Assembly: GCF_014642655.1 (NCBI RefSeq)
Contig: NZ_BMIR01000013.1
Location: forward strand, 1-64,000
From: Pullulanibacillus camelliae
Lineage (GTDB): Bacteria > Bacillota > Bacilli > Bacillales > Sporolactobacillaceae
Reading direction: 5' to 3'
DNA: 64,000 nucleotides
Under the pieces are notes generated by a model. It saw only the letters and a list, made by a program, of their open reading frames with translations, was not told the origin of the DNA and made no database searches. Shown here in pieces: positions 35,211 through 44,221 of this stretch. Both the position numbers and the translations under genes were made by a program. Numbering within the stretch: position 1 is the stretch's first letter; the number at the start of each line of letters is the position of its first letter.

Positions 35211-35594
35211 TCAAGACACATGTTTGGCTGATATGGAGTGCTCATCCCTTAGCTGTTGTAAGCGTGTCCGATTAAAACCAACAATGAGCTTTTCACCATC
35301 CGTTAAGATGGGGCGTCTCAATAATTTTGGTTCATCATGAAGCAATTTTAAAACCTCACTGACTTTTAGCTCATCAATATTCACATCTAAATTTTTAAAG
35401 GTTTCGCTTCGGGTAGCCAAAATCTCTTTGATCCCATCTGTAGTTAGCTGTATAATCTGCATCAGCTCATCAATATTAGGCGTTTCCTTAAAAATATGAC
35501 GTTCTTCATAATGAATGTGATGCTGTTTGAGCCATGCTTTCGTCTTCCGGCACGAGGTACAGCTCGGGTAGGTGTAGAAAATCATTTGCGTCAT
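35211..35594 (-). CDS. mgsR: Spx/MgsR family stress regulator
   Basis: A 127-residue ArsC/Spx-family protein with the redox switch CTSC (YTYPSCTSCRKTK) near the N-terminus and the conserved LLRRPILTDGEKLIVGFN. In B. subtilis MgsR (YqgZ) works with RNA polymerase to control a subset of general stress genes, and it neighbours yqgY as here. The GGGAGGAGG ribosome site is strong. Spx itself is a close paralog, so the name rests on context. Confidence 0.85.
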   Translation of the reverse strand: MTQMIFYTYPSCTSCRKTKAWLKQHHIHYEERHIFKETPNIDELMQIIQLTTDGIKEILATRSETFKNLDVNIDELKVSEVLKLLHDEPKLLRRPILTDGEKLIVGFNRTRLQQLRDEHSISAKHVS

Positions 35595-35883
35595 GTCTCA
35601 CCCTCCTCCCTTACGTGATCCTTACCTCAATTGTTTCCCTATTCTTATTATTTATAAACACGCTAAGGAATAATTATTGGGAATTTTTTTAAGTATGTTT
35701 TGAGAAGGATTATTAAAACAGGTATGAGTGTTCCGCAAGAATGCTTTAATAAGTTGGGATAAAAGTGTTATTTTTTAGCTATAATAAATAAAGGGTTTAC
35801 ATTTTGTGCTTTTAGAATATTTACATTTCTTGATTGATTGCATATAATGACTATATGTACGAAATGCGTCAGGAGGGATCTTA

Positions 35884-36123
35884 ATGCCTAAAATGTACAG
35901 AGTGATGGCGTTTTGGACTGCGGCCTTCGCTGTAATGGCTCTGGCAGGTGGCCTTGTACCCATGGCCCTCATCTTTTTTGCTAATACGGTTTTCTTTGTC
36001 GCAGTGAGCTTTTTGAACTTATCCGAACGTATGTACATTTATATTTTCGGAGCTTATTTAACACTCTTCTTTATTTTATTTACATACTGGTCCGCCTTTA
36101 TGATGGATCCAGGAAGCAGCTAA
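35884..36123 (+). CDS. yqgY: DUF2626 family membrane protein YqgY
   Basis: A 79-residue membrane protein with about three hydrophobic segments and the family signature LSERMYIYIFGAYLTLFF. Ribosome site AGGAGGG precedes the ATG. Divergent from mgsR. Function unknown. Confidence 0.87.
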   Translation: MPKMYRVMAFWTAAFAVMALAGGLVPMALIFFANTVFFVAVSFLNLSERMYIYIFGAYLTLFFILFTYWSAFMMDPGSS

Positions 36124-36177
36124 TAGCCGGCTACTAGTTTAGGCTATCTATCCTCAGAGAAACGCATAATGACCAAC

Positions 36178-36210
36178 AAACGTCAGGAGATTTTTCTCCT
36201 GACGTTTGCG
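36178..36210. terminator. Terminator between yqgY and the methyltransferase gene
   Basis: CGTCAGGAGA and TCTCCTGACG, a perfect 10-base stem with a TTTT loop. It sits between convergent genes and probably serves both. Confidence 0.82.
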
Positions 36211-36211
36211 C

Positions 36212-36928
36212 TTAAGATCTTGCCATATAAATGCGATAATTCAAAGCTTGATACTTTTCCATAGTTTTAATGTGTTCCAACCATATTTCAAAAGCTTCAG
36301 CATCGAAGCCTTGTGACAGTTCAATTGCTGGTACACTAGGGAGCTCCGTCATGCTTTGCAGGAAATCCAAACCATTATATACCTTAACCTCTTTGAAGCC
36401 TGTCTGTTGGAGCTGCTCCACCCACTCCTCGGTGGTCAACACATTGTGAACCCCATAAACCCTTTTAATCTCCGCAATCTCTTCTGGCCTTAATTTATAA
36501 TCAGATGTCATTTCAATATCTAATAAACAGCCCTTCGGTTTTAAAACTCTATAATACTCTTGGAGTGTCTGTTCAATATTTGTGAATACCGTTACCGATT
36601 CTGCAATGACTTTATCAAACATCTCACTGGATAGGGGGAGATGTTCTACATCAGCTTGTAATAACGTAATAGGCGCTTGTTCCCAGGCGGCGCGTTTTTT
36701 TGCATGCTCAATCATAGCAGGATGCTTATCAACAGCCACGACATTGCACTTGAAATGTTTCGCTAAATATACGGAGGTTTCCCCCGTTCCACACCCAACA
36801 TCTAATACATGCTCTGCGGCATTTGGCTTTATCGAATCAAGCAAGGCTTTGGTTAAAGGAAATCCACCGGGATGGGCACTTGAAATCCCCAGTTTTGCTA
36901 AAAAATCCAGATATTTTTGATCGTTCAC
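36212..36928 (-). CDS. SAM-dependent class I methyltransferase
   Basis: A 238-residue Rossmann-type methyltransferase. Motif I VLDVGCGTGETSVYLA (about residue 40), acidic motif II VAVDKHPAMI, and LLQADVEHLPLSSEMFDKVIAE-type motif region are clear, resembling the UbiE/COQ5-like methyltransferase-11 group. Start is GTG with GGGGAG 6 bases upstream. Substrate cannot be inferred from context. Confidence 0.85.
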   Translation of the reverse strand: MNDQKYLDFLAKLGISSAHPGGFPLTKALLDSIKPNAAEHVLDVGCGTGETSVYLAKHFKCNVVAVDKHPAMIEHAKKRAAWEQAPITLLQADVEHLPLSSEMFDKVIAESVTVFTNIEQTLQEYYRVLKPKGCLLDIEMTSDYKLRPEEIAEIKRVYGVHNVLTTEEWVEQLQQTGFKEVKVYNGLDFLQSMTELPSVPAIELSQGFDAEAFEIWLEHIKTMEKYQALNYRIYMARS

Positions 36929-37013
36929 CTCTGTCTCCCCTTTTTACATAATCACCCTATCTTATGTCAGGATTAGAAAAGGGGTTCGAAGGTTCGCACT
37001 CAGAAATAAGAAC

Positions 37014-37646
37014 TTATGTAAGAAAGGGATTCATCGCTTGTTCCTCACCAATGGTTGTTTCAAAGCCATGCCCTGGGGCGACACGGGTCTTCTCTGGCAG
37101 CGGAAGCAGCTTATTTTCTATGCTTTCAAACAGCGTCAGCTGATCGCCACCATAAAGATCAGTCCTTCCAACACTTCCCTTAAATAAAACATCTCCCGAG
37201 AAAATGACATGATCATCCGGAAAATAGAAAGAGACACTCCCAGGAGAATGGCCAGGTGTTTCGAAAATGGTAAACTCAAACCCCCCTATAACCAATGCCT
37301 GCTGTTCTCCAATTATAATTCTTTCCGCAGGCTGACAGTGACATGCTGAAACCATAGGAAAATGCGCTGACCCATTTTTATCGGGATTACTGAGCCAATC
37401 CGCTTCATTTTCATGTAGGTACACAGGAATGGTGTACTTTGTTCTAACCGTTTCTAAGGCGCCAATATGATCAAAATGCGCATGGGTCAATAAAATAGCT
37501 AGTGGCTGGGCTCCACATTCCTCTATGTATTGGAATATTGCCTGTGGCTCTTCCCCAGGATCAATGATGAGAGCTTCCTTTGATTCGTTGGTTAAAATAT
37601 AGGCATTGGTTTGTAAAGGCCCTAATGGCATCCGCTTCCACTGCAT
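37014..37646 (-). CDS. yqgX: Metallo-beta-lactamase fold hydrolase YqgX
   Basis: A 210-residue glyoxalase II-like metallohydrolase. The zinc motif THAHFDHIGAL (about residue 58), IFETPGHSPGSVSFYF, FSGDVLFKGSVGRTD and VAPGHGFETTIGEE complete the metal ligands. Start chosen at ATG giving MQWKRMPLGPLQ, with GGAAGGTG upstream; the GTG at 37655 overlaps that site. Hydroxyacylglutathione or bacillithiol-conjugate hydrolysis is possible but unproven. Confidence 0.88.
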   Translation of the reverse strand: MQWKRMPLGPLQTNAYILTNESKEALIIDPGEEPQAIFQYIEECGAQPLAILLTHAHFDHIGALETVRTKYTIPVYLHENEADWLSNPDKNGSAHFPMVSACHCQPAERIIIGEQQALVIGGFEFTIFETPGHSPGSVSFYFPDDHVIFSGDVLFKGSVGRTDLYGGDQLTLFESIENKLLPLPEKTRVAPGHGFETTIGEEQAMNPFLT

Positions 37647-37823
37647 CGCTTTCACCTTCCAAAGTATGAATAGTTTTTCTTAAGTATATCCTAGAATAGA
37701 AGGGGAACAAAGCCCCTTCTTTTGCGCCATTATTTGAAAAAGTCTCGACAAATCGAGTGGGTAAAGGTACAATGTAAGTGGATACATAAGGATATGAACA
37801 TTGTTTTGAGGAGGAACGTGCTC

Positions 37824-38009
37824 ATGGTGATTGGCGTTATTTTTCTCATTATTGCCATCTTGTGTTTATTGGCTATTTTTAGAGAAGCCAAAAGACGTAA
37901 TTTTTTTGGTGCAGGATACGCCCTGATTACTTGTGTCGTCTTAGGGTGGTTTTCCATCATGACAATTATTGATGTCCTGAACGGCGGCGGGGTTGATGTC
38001 GGGGGTTGA
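37824..38009 (+). CDS. yqgW: DUF2759 family small membrane protein YqgW
   Basis: A 61-residue protein with two hydrophobic helices (VIFLIIAILCLLAIF and ALITCVVLGWFSIMTIIDVL) around a basic REAKRRN turn. Start chosen at ATG 37824, 9 bases after GAGGAGG; the upstream extension is not supported. Its stop lies inside the 5' arm of a GGTTGA/TCAACC terminator hairpin (38002-38031). Confidence 0.8.
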   Translation: MVIGVIFLIIAILCLLAIFREAKRRNFFGAGYALITCVVLGWFSIMTIIDVLNGGGVDVGG

Positions 38010-38031
38010 TGTGCCAGGTCAACCTCCTTTT
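38002..38031 (+). terminator. Terminator of yqgW
   Basis: GGTTGA and TCAACC arms around a 9-base loop followed by TCCTTTTATT, overlapping the yqgW stop codon. Confidence 0.6.
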
Positions 38032-38108
38032 ATTATGATCACCAGCGCTACTCATGCATAGCATTTTATACCATTTACACATTCCACGACTCTTCTCAAG
38101 ATTTTTTT

Positions 38109-38146
38109 CAAAAAAAAGAAGGCAGCTAAGCTAACCTTCTTTTTCA
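38109..38146 (-). terminator. Terminator of the 127-residue gene
   Basis: AAGAAGGTTAGC and GCTGCCTTCTT arms on the minus strand followed by eight or more T residues, abutting the stop codon at 38147. No repeat element follows this one. Confidence 0.82.
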
Positions 38147-38530
38147 CTAATCATCTTCGATCTCTGCAATATTTTTAATTTTGTCTTTTACACTAGAATA
38201 GCGCTGTTTACTTATAAAAAATGTATGTTGTTTTAGCTCGAACGGTATATTTTGGTCAGTTAAATAGTGCTTGATCTTGATACAATCATCCCGGCCATTT
38301 TTTGCATTAAAATGGACCATTTCCATTTCTTCAGGAAGATGCTCACGACACCACTTACGAATACGGGATCGTAATTGATTCGGGTCACTTTCATTAAAGA
38401 GATGGATGCCCTCTGATTGATCTGGATCGACTTTATACACTCGATAGATACCCTCTTTGTTCTTTACTGCGATAATCATGACGTCATATCCTGTATCTGT
38501 TCGCATAAAGCAATAGTCCAATTCATACAC
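38147..38530 (-). CDS. Hypothetical protein, 127 residues
   Basis: I do not recognise this protein. It is soluble and charged, beginning MYELDYCFMRTDTGYDVMII and ending KDKIKNIAEIEDD, with a clear ribosome site (AGAGAGGGTG) and its own terminator. The N-terminal half looks like alternating strands (DVMIIAVKN, YRVYKVDPDQ); the rest is helical and lysine-rich. It occupies the slot between yqgW and yqgT. Confidence 0.7.
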   Translation of the reverse strand: MYELDYCFMRTDTGYDVMIIAVKNKEGIYRVYKVDPDQSEGIHLFNESDPNQLRSRIRKWCREHLPEEMEMVHFNAKNGRDDCIKIKHYLTDQNIPFELKQHTFFISKQRYSSVKDKIKNIAEIEDD

Positions 38531-38976
38531 CCTCTCTTATCTAAGCTATCACTGATTATTTCATAAGGCGTGAGACATACATGGCTTATATAAATTTTTT
38601 ACCCCATTCATTAACGGCTCTAACCTTAATAATCTGTGATAATAATCTTATTATATCAGTTTTTTCTTATAAAAGTAAGCGTTTTCAAAATTTGTTACCT
38701 CTTTGTCACATTTGTAGCTAGTCCTTTACCACAACAGCCTCTAAGTATCCAGTCATCGCGTAGAGCTGCTCTATCTTAAAATCGATGCTTTCACAATGCC
38801 TTCCCTCACATCTGTCCCATCATTTAACCTATAATTTGCTATGAAAGCAAAAACTCAAGTGACAAAAACCAAAGGCCTATGGGTCGGACACCAACAAAGC
38901 GCTGTTTGATGTAAGCCCAAGCGGTCCCTTGAGCGCTGTGGAAAAATCAACAGCAGAAGTCCCCTCCTCAAGATTG
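38531..38976. other. Gene-free stretch upstream of the 127-residue gene
   Basis: About 445 bases, AT-rich near 38640-38700 and otherwise featureless. It must hold the promoter of the 38147-38530 gene. A faint GC-rich patch near 38870-38960 may be a decayed repeat; no reading frame is convincing. Confidence 0.4.
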
Positions 38977-39081
38977 CAAAAGCTTGGCTTATCCAAACAG
39001 TTTCAGGGGGCAAAAGGGAAAGCCTGAATTTCTATCCTCTTCCTTAAAAAGTGTTTGCGAAGATCATGCTTTCTGATAATA
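38977..39081 (-). repeat. Decayed type A element (A6) behind yqgT
   Basis: On the minus strand, following the yqgT terminator T-tract, ATCAGAAAGCATGATCTTCGC opens the element (first 20 bases ATCAGAAAGCATGATCTTCG). A GGAAGAGGATAG stretch and a residual AAGCCAAGCTTTTGC end are still recognisable. The middle is shortened. Confidence 0.6.
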
Positions 39082-39086
39082 GAAAA

Positions 39087-39108
39087 AAGAAGGCCCTTTG
39101 CCTCCTTT
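39087..39108 (-). terminator. Rho-independent terminator of yqgT
   Basis: AAGGAGGC and GCCTTCTT arms (one G-T pair) then TTTTTTC on the minus strand, right after the yqgT stop. Confidence 0.78.
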
Positions 39109-39111
39109 TCG

Positions 39112-40302
39112 CTACATGTAAAAGTTCGCTAAAAAAATCCCTAAAGCTTTTTGATAAATCTCAGCAAATTGACTGAGCGGCACAGGATTCTTCTCCCGTC
39201 CTAGTTCAACAGTAAAGCCAGGTTTTCGCCACTCGTTAATAAACCAATCTTTATATCCTGCGTAGCTGTCCACATACTGAATAGGCTTATATCCGCTCAC
39301 ACGAGCAAATTCTGTCGCAATGTTTTCAGCTTCTGGTGGTTCCTTTTTTTCAAACCCCCAATAAAATTCCTCACCCTGAGTATGAAAAGCTATCACACGC
39401 TCGAAGTCTCGCTGCTTCGTTAATTCTGCTATTGCTTTGGCTTCTGGCTCACTCAATGGATGTGCACCTGGATAATCAGCAGGACCAGGTGATTGCTCTC
39501 TACGTTGTTGTTCAATATCCCACCCTGCCGGAAATTGATCATTTAAATCGACCCCGTGAATATTGGCCTTCCACTGAGAAAAATCTGATTGCCCACCGTT
39601 CATTTTTAAAACATCTGCTTTTCGCTCCTCTGCAGCGTCTGCCCCGTGAATGACAAGATCTACCCCATCAACATTGACCATCGGGACAATGGACAATGTG
39701 GTTGTTTCATAAAATGGGGCCATACTCAATCCACGAAGCGTCCGGCGATTTGTCAGGGAAAGAAGGTAGTCATTTAAAAACGTCATAATGACTGGCGTTG
39801 TAATCCACTCCCGTGCATGAAACGCACCATTGATATGCAATTGCTTCTGTCCCTGCCCAATCTGTATTTCTGGAATCTTCTTCCCAAGCACAGACTGTCC
39901 CACGGTCTGCTGGCGGATAAAGGGATAAACAGCAGACAAACGATTGATATCCTTGATCATCGTCTGGTAATCATAAGCTTGATTTCCTTTAATAATTGAT
40001 TTTGTCATGCGAATCGGAATAGAGACCGAATCTCCAGCATTCAAGTGATAGGGATCAAGCTTTGGATTCATCAATAACAATGCATCTAAAGGGAGCTGGC
40101 GTTGGGTGGCAATGCGCCATAAAGAATCCCCAGGCCCTATTTTAACTGCATGCTTAACATATCCTGGAATCGAGACCTGTTGCTCCGGCTGGAGTTGCTC
40201 AGCATCTAATTCACGATTACTCGCTAAAATTAACGCCAAAGGAATGTCGAATAATTGGCTGTAATAAAAGAATGTATCGCTCTCTCGAACAGTTACTTTC
40301 AT
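39112..40302 (-). CDS. yqgT: LysM-containing M14 peptidase YqgT (peptidoglycan gamma-D-glutamyl-diamino acid endopeptidase-like)
   Basis: A 396-residue protein with two N-terminal LysM-like repeats (about residues 3-48 and 52-98; the second has GPGDSLWRIATQRQLPLDALLLMNP). An M14 zinc carboxypeptidase domain follows: zinc ligands in INGAFHAREWITTPV, a VNVDGVDL segment, DLNDQFPAGWD, the third ligand region IAFHTQGEEFYWG and the catalytic glutamate in FTVELGREKNP. No signal peptide, so it likely acts in the cytoplasm or spore on muropeptides. Same family as B. subtilis YqgT and ENP1 of L. sphaericus. Confidence 0.92.
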   Translation of the reverse strand: MKVTVRESDTFFYYSQLFDIPLALILASNRELDAEQLQPEQQVSIPGYVKHAVKIGPGDSLWRIATQRQLPLDALLLMNPKLDPYHLNAGDSVSIPIRMTKSIIKGNQAYDYQTMIKDINRLSAVYPFIRQQTVGQSVLGKKIPEIQIGQGQKQLHINGAFHAREWITTPVIMTFLNDYLLSLTNRRTLRGLSMAPFYETTTLSIVPMVNVDGVDLVIHGADAAEERKADVLKMNGGQSDFSQWKANIHGVDLNDQFPAGWDIEQQRREQSPGPADYPGAHPLSEPEAKAIAELTKQRDFERVIAFHTQGEEFYWGFEKKEPPEAENIATEFARVSGYKPIQYVDSYAGYKDWFINEWRKPGFTVELGREKNPVPLSQFAEIYQKALGIFLANFYM

Positions 40303-40390
40303 TGGGTTCCCCTCCTGTTCCTCTCCTTACTCCATTCTATGAAACAGGGGGTACAAAATATGTGAAGGTGGTGTTATTGAACAGGCGGAT

Positions 40391-41365
40391 TTAAATTCGC
40401 TTGAGTTGTTTATTAATCAACCAAGCTCCGCCTATGACACCTGCATCGTTTCCTAGGGTTGCTTTACAGAGCTCCAATCCCTCATAGACACCAGGTAAGG
40501 TAAAGGCTTTGATATAGTGATCAACCGGTTTTAACAGTGTCTCTCCAGCTAAAGAAACACCACCACCAATCACAATTTTTTGTGGGTTTAGCAGGATAGC
40601 TACATTGGATAGTGCCTCCCCAAGATATCGAGCAACTTCATCCACAATCGATAGCGCAAAAGGATCTTCCTCTTTTGCCGCATCAAAAACATCCTTAGTT
40701 GTCACATCCTGTTTGTCCTGATAGATTGCATACAATTTGCTTTCTGGATGATTTTGATAGTCTTTCAAAGCCATTCTTTTGATTGCTGTGGCAGAGGTCA
40801 CGGTTTCCAAACAACCTGTTCGTCCACAATTGCAAAGATAGCCCCCTTCTGAAACTGCGGTGATATGACCAATTTCTCCAGCCATTCCACCTATCCCATG
40901 AGCAATTTGTCCGTTAATAATAACCCCTGCACCTACACCTGTGCCTAGCGTAATACAGATAAGATCGATGGCTCCTTCCCCTGCCCCCTTCCACATTTCC
41001 CCCAATGCCGCTAAATTGGCATCATTATCTACTGCCACAGGCAAAGCCGTTGCTTTTTCAAGCGCTGCTTTCAAAGGGAAATTCTTCCATCCAATATTAA
41101 CTGCTTCAAAGACTGAGCCATCTTCAAAATTAATAAATCCTGGAGCACCCATGCCGATGCCAATAATCTCTTCCTTCGCATGCGCATGTTTCTGCAATTG
41201 TTCATCAAGGCTATTTGCAATATCACGCGTAATATTTGCTCCATTATCCGTCAGATCTGTACCAATTTCCCATTTATCAATAATGGCTCCCGTCTCATCA
41301 ATAAAAGCCATTTTTATCGATGTTCCCCCTAAATCTACACCAACAGTCCACTTTTTCTTTTCCAT
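40391..41365 (-). CDS. glcK: ROK family glucokinase
   Basis: Glucokinase, about 324 residues, phosphorylating glucose with ATP. Phosphate-binding VGVDLGGTSIKMAFID at the start, the ROK motif with zinc cysteines LCNCGRTGCLETVTS (about residue 175), and VIGGGVSLAGETL. Start chosen at ATG 41365, MEKKKWTVGVD, with GGGGAAAG upstream; the frame extends another 32 codons without family similarity. The small yqgQ and rhomboid gluP genes found upstream in B. subtilis are missing. Confidence 0.93.
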   Translation of the reverse strand: MEKKKWTVGVDLGGTSIKMAFIDETGAIIDKWEIGTDLTDNGANITRDIANSLDEQLQKHAHAKEEIIGIGMGAPGFINFEDGSVFEAVNIGWKNFPLKAALEKATALPVAVDNDANLAALGEMWKGAGEGAIDLICITLGTGVGAGVIINGQIAHGIGGMAGEIGHITAVSEGGYLCNCGRTGCLETVTSATAIKRMALKDYQNHPESKLYAIYQDKQDVTTKDVFDAAKEEDPFALSIVDEVARYLGEALSNVAILLNPQKIVIGGGVSLAGETLLKPVDHYIKAFTLPGVYEGLELCKATLGNDAGVIGGAWLINKQLKRI

Positions 41366-41582
41366 ATACTTTCCCCATCCTTCGGTTATTTCACCCGCTG
41401 ACATCCTACGATGTAATCGATTGCGAAAGCGGTTGTTTTTTCTTATTGTCTCAAAAGTCAACGCATCTGTCTAATATCTTATGACTTTTATTTTGAAGTT
41501 TTTCCAAAGTAATTGCGCATAAAAAACTCACCCTTATGCATAAAATGGGACAAATCCTAGCTTTATTAATGAGGCGATGAAA

Positions 41583-42464
41583 ATGTCCGCACAAAACAAT
41601 ACAAAGAAGTCATTATTGATTTGGGTGATCCTTTTATCGTTATTAACCGCCATATTTTTATATTTTTTAAACCATCGGTTAGATTCAGAAGAAAGCATGA
41701 TCTATTTTCCCGAGGATACGAATCTGCATTTTAGTAAAAAACAAACAACACTTGCCGTAAGAAAACAAGCGCACACAGCAAAACTTCTTTGGACAACAGC
41801 CTCAAAAACAACTGCACCGTCTTATTTAAGGCAAGATGTCTCGTTATTATATAGAAATGGACAATTAGTCAGCATCATGAATAAATGGCAGCAACAGATT
41901 GATGCGTTAGAACAAAACAAAGAACTCACATTGAAACAAGCGGGATATTATGAAGGCATAACGGCCCATTATGCCGAAGCCCACTATCCAAGTGATATTA
42001 TAAAATCCAAAACGCGAATGTCCTATGATCATTTATCAATCATGGGAAAAAGCATGCAAAGTTGGGACAGCTTTCAAATTCCTGTCACTCAATCAGAGAT
42101 CGAATGGAATGATCAATTCACACGAGCACAGCAGGAAAAAAATCGGGCTTTACTGAAGCAAGCGGAACGAAAATATCAAATCCCTGTGCAGGAATACGAC
42201 GTTTTTCCACTGACTTATTTACATATTTTCGATTACAATACACTACCGGGGTTAAACAAAAAAACGACCCATAGAGTCGTCAGTCAACTATGGGAAGGTC
42301 TTTATAATCATTATATTCTTGGTGTCGAACCTGCCAGCCATGAGAGAGAAAGCGCCTTAGGGAGCCAGATGCCTTTGATTTTATATCACAGAAACGCTGA
42401 TGAAATTCTTGTTGTGATTAAGACAGCCGAAGGAGACCTTGCTCTTCTCAAGCAAACCTTCTAG
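41583..42464 (+). CDS. Membrane-anchored hypothetical protein, 293 residues
   Basis: Not recognised. One N-terminal membrane anchor (SLLIWVILLSLLTAIFLYFL) and a large, presumably extracytoplasmic domain of about 265 residues with few cysteines. Start at the second ATG (41583) fits GAGGCG 6 bases upstream better than the first at 41577. The stop overlaps that of the convergent 42461-42664 gene by 4 bases. The C-terminus reads IKTAEGDLALLKQTF. Confidence 0.72.
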   Translation: MSAQNNTKKSLLIWVILLSLLTAIFLYFLNHRLDSEESMIYFPEDTNLHFSKKQTTLAVRKQAHTAKLLWTTASKTTAPSYLRQDVSLLYRNGQLVSIMNKWQQQIDALEQNKELTLKQAGYYEGITAHYAEAHYPSDIIKSKTRMSYDHLSIMGKSMQSWDSFQIPVTQSEIEWNDQFTRAQQEKNRALLKQAERKYQIPVQEYDVFPLTYLHIFDYNTLPGLNKKTTHRVVSQLWEGLYNHYILGVEPASHERESALGSQMPLILYHRNADEILVVIKTAEGDLALLKQTF

Positions 42465-42664
42465 GCTTCTGTTTGGACAACCTTTTTTAGAAGCGTGTTA
42501 AAGAGAAATGCACCGCGCCTTTTAACAAGAGCATTGTCAAACGGAGCCATAAGTTGACGAATGATCATGATACCCATCATAAGTTTTAAAAGCTTAAAAC
42601 GATTCTTATATAAAAATAAGCAAAGGATCATTAGTACAAAAAGTCGGATGACCATGCCTCTCAT
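42461..42664 (-). CDS. Small hypothetical membrane protein, 67 residues
   Basis: Not recognised. A hydrophobic N-terminal helix (MVIRLFVLMILCLFLY), a basic turn and a second hydrophobic stretch (LMMGIMIIRQLMAPF). ATG at 42664 is preceded by GGAGGG at 5 bases, which decides the start. It ends tail to tail with the 41583-42464 gene, the two stop codons sharing CTAG. Confidence 0.62.
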   Translation of the reverse strand: MRGMVIRLFVLMILCLFLYKNRFKLLKLMMGIMIIRQLMAPFDNALVKRRGAFLFNTLLKKVVQTEA

Positions 42665-42708
42665 CAAATCCCTCCACATCTTTTAAAAATAGTATGTGGA
42701 AGAGTCAG

Positions 42709-43506
42709 TTAGTTTATCCAAAATAAAAATATGCTGCCACCAAGCGCACCTGCAAATAAACTCGATAATCCATTTACAGCATTATTCGTCATCCATCGCA
42801 GACCACCAACATGATGTGCTGGTTTGTCACAATGATGGGATTTATCTGTAAAACAGTCACAAACCGTACAGTGATACCGCGCTTGACCATACGCACCTAA
42901 AAGCGTATCAACAAATTGCCCGATCCAGCCTAATAGTGCAATTGTACAAATCGTGATGAGGGTATTTTTAAACGAATCATGGGGAATAAGTGTCAGGCTG
43001 TCTAATGCAATGATCAGGCTGCCGAGCATTCCTGCCAATGATCCTATTCCTGTCATCGCTCCTGAAAGGCCTTTAGGCACCCGCCGCCATAATCTGAGAT
43101 GAAAAGGCGCTTTTCCTAGCGTCGAGCCAACCTCTGACGCCCATGTATCAGCTGTTGCCTCAGTGATTGACACGATATAAAACCCTAACCAAAATGGTGA
43201 GGGTAATAGGATCTGACCAAGGGCTGCAAGGAGTGGCCAGCCACCATTAGCAAGGACTTGAACAAGATTTCTCTGTTCGGGAGATGGCTTTGTCGTTCGT
43301 TGGTTACGCCGAATAACTGAAGTCAGCAGGTTAGATGATATAAAAAAGAGAAAAATAGCAATTAGACCAGCAATATGGAAAGCATACACTATTGCAATAC
43401 CCATGATGATCATGCCAAGTGCTCCTGCAAGGGTTAGCCAGCGTTTATATAACGAAAGAAAACCTATGAGGATTAATCCAACCATAGCAAGACTTAAACT
43501 GAGCAT
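42709..43506 (-). CDS. DUF92 family membrane protein
   Basis: A 265-residue polytopic protein of the DUF92 family, which includes plant phytyl-phosphate kinase relatives. The family pattern VSITEATADTWASEVGSTLGKAP (about residue 112) and the terminal GLRWMTNNAVNGLSSLFAGALGG are clear. It has about six to seven membrane helices and a cysteine/histidine-rich loop (CTVCDCFTDKSHHCDKPAHH) that could bind metal. Overlaps fthC by 13 bases. Confidence 0.85.
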   Translation of the reverse strand: MLSLSLAMVGLILIGFLSLYKRWLTLAGALGMIIMGIAIVYAFHIAGLIAIFLFFISSNLLTSVIRRNQRTTKPSPEQRNLVQVLANGGWPLLAALGQILLPSPFWLGFYIVSITEATADTWASEVGSTLGKAPFHLRLWRRVPKGLSGAMTGIGSLAGMLGSLIIALDSLTLIPHDSFKNTLITICTIALLGWIGQFVDTLLGAYGQARYHCTVCDCFTDKSHHCDKPAHHVGGLRWMTNNAVNGLSSLFAGALGGSIFLFWIN

Positions 43507-44063
43507 TTCATCACCTCAGAAGGGGTGACAATCATGTCAACTGCAATATCGTGCGACTCTGCTGGCACTTGATTACAAACTTGACAGTCTACAGCTTGTG
43601 CCACCTTCACTGCCGAACATGACGCAAGAAATCGATCATAATAGCCCCCACCAAAGCCAATACGATAGCCACGGGGATCAAAAGCAAGACCCGGAACAAT
43701 GATGAGATCCATCTCTTTTTTTGGCACAGACATAGTGAGAGCAAGCTTGGGCTCATGCAAATTATAAAAAGATTTTTCTACCTGATCCCAGCGAGTGATT
43801 TCTCGAAAATCCAAACGTCTTTCCTCAGGGAAACATTTTGGAATGACCACACGCTTATGGGACTGCCATGCCGCTTCAATAAGTGCTGTAGTATCAAGTT
43901 CATTAACCGTTGACACTGTTACAGCCACAGTTTCAGCCTGTTGCCACCAACTTTGCTGATATATCTGTTGATGTATTTTACTTGCCTCTATATCTAAATT
44001 TGTTATCTCTTGCAAGCAACGTTTCATGTTTTTCCTTAATTCTTTTTTTGATAACACCCGCAT
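43494..44063 (-). CDS. fthC: 5-formyltetrahydrofolate cyclo-ligase
   Basis: About 189 residues, converting 5-formyl-THF to 5,10-methenyl-THF with ATP. The catalytic signature RIGFGGGYYDRFLA (about residue 130) and the N-terminal KKELRKNMKR are present, as is VPGLAFDPRGYRIG. ATG 44063 is very close to GAGGAG; the GTG at 44057 has better spacing (8 bases) and may be the true start. Matches B. subtilis yqgN by position. Confidence 0.92.
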   Translation of the reverse strand: MRVLSKKELRKNMKRCLQEITNLDIEASKIHQQIYQQSWWQQAETVAVTVSTVNELDTTALIEAAWQSHKRVVIPKCFPEERRLDFREITRWDQVEKSFYNLHEPKLALTMSVPKKEMDLIIVPGLAFDPRGYRIGFGGGYYDRFLASCSAVKVAQAVDCQVCNQVPAESHDIAVDMIVTPSEVMKCSV

Positions 44064-44221
44064 CTCTCCTCTTAATCCCCCAACCAAAAAAATTGCCATC
44101 AAAGCCTGGTCCGAACGCACTCAGATATTCCATGCTCCCGCTATTTCTTTTGGATAAGCTCCAAGATTCCTCAAAGAATAGCTTAGCTTTTACTCCTAAC
44201 CGAAGTTAAAGTCCTCTTGAA

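Noticed and set aside
36582-36920. Long frame opposite the methyltransferase gene
   Set aside because: Antisense shadow of a clear Rossmann methyltransferase.
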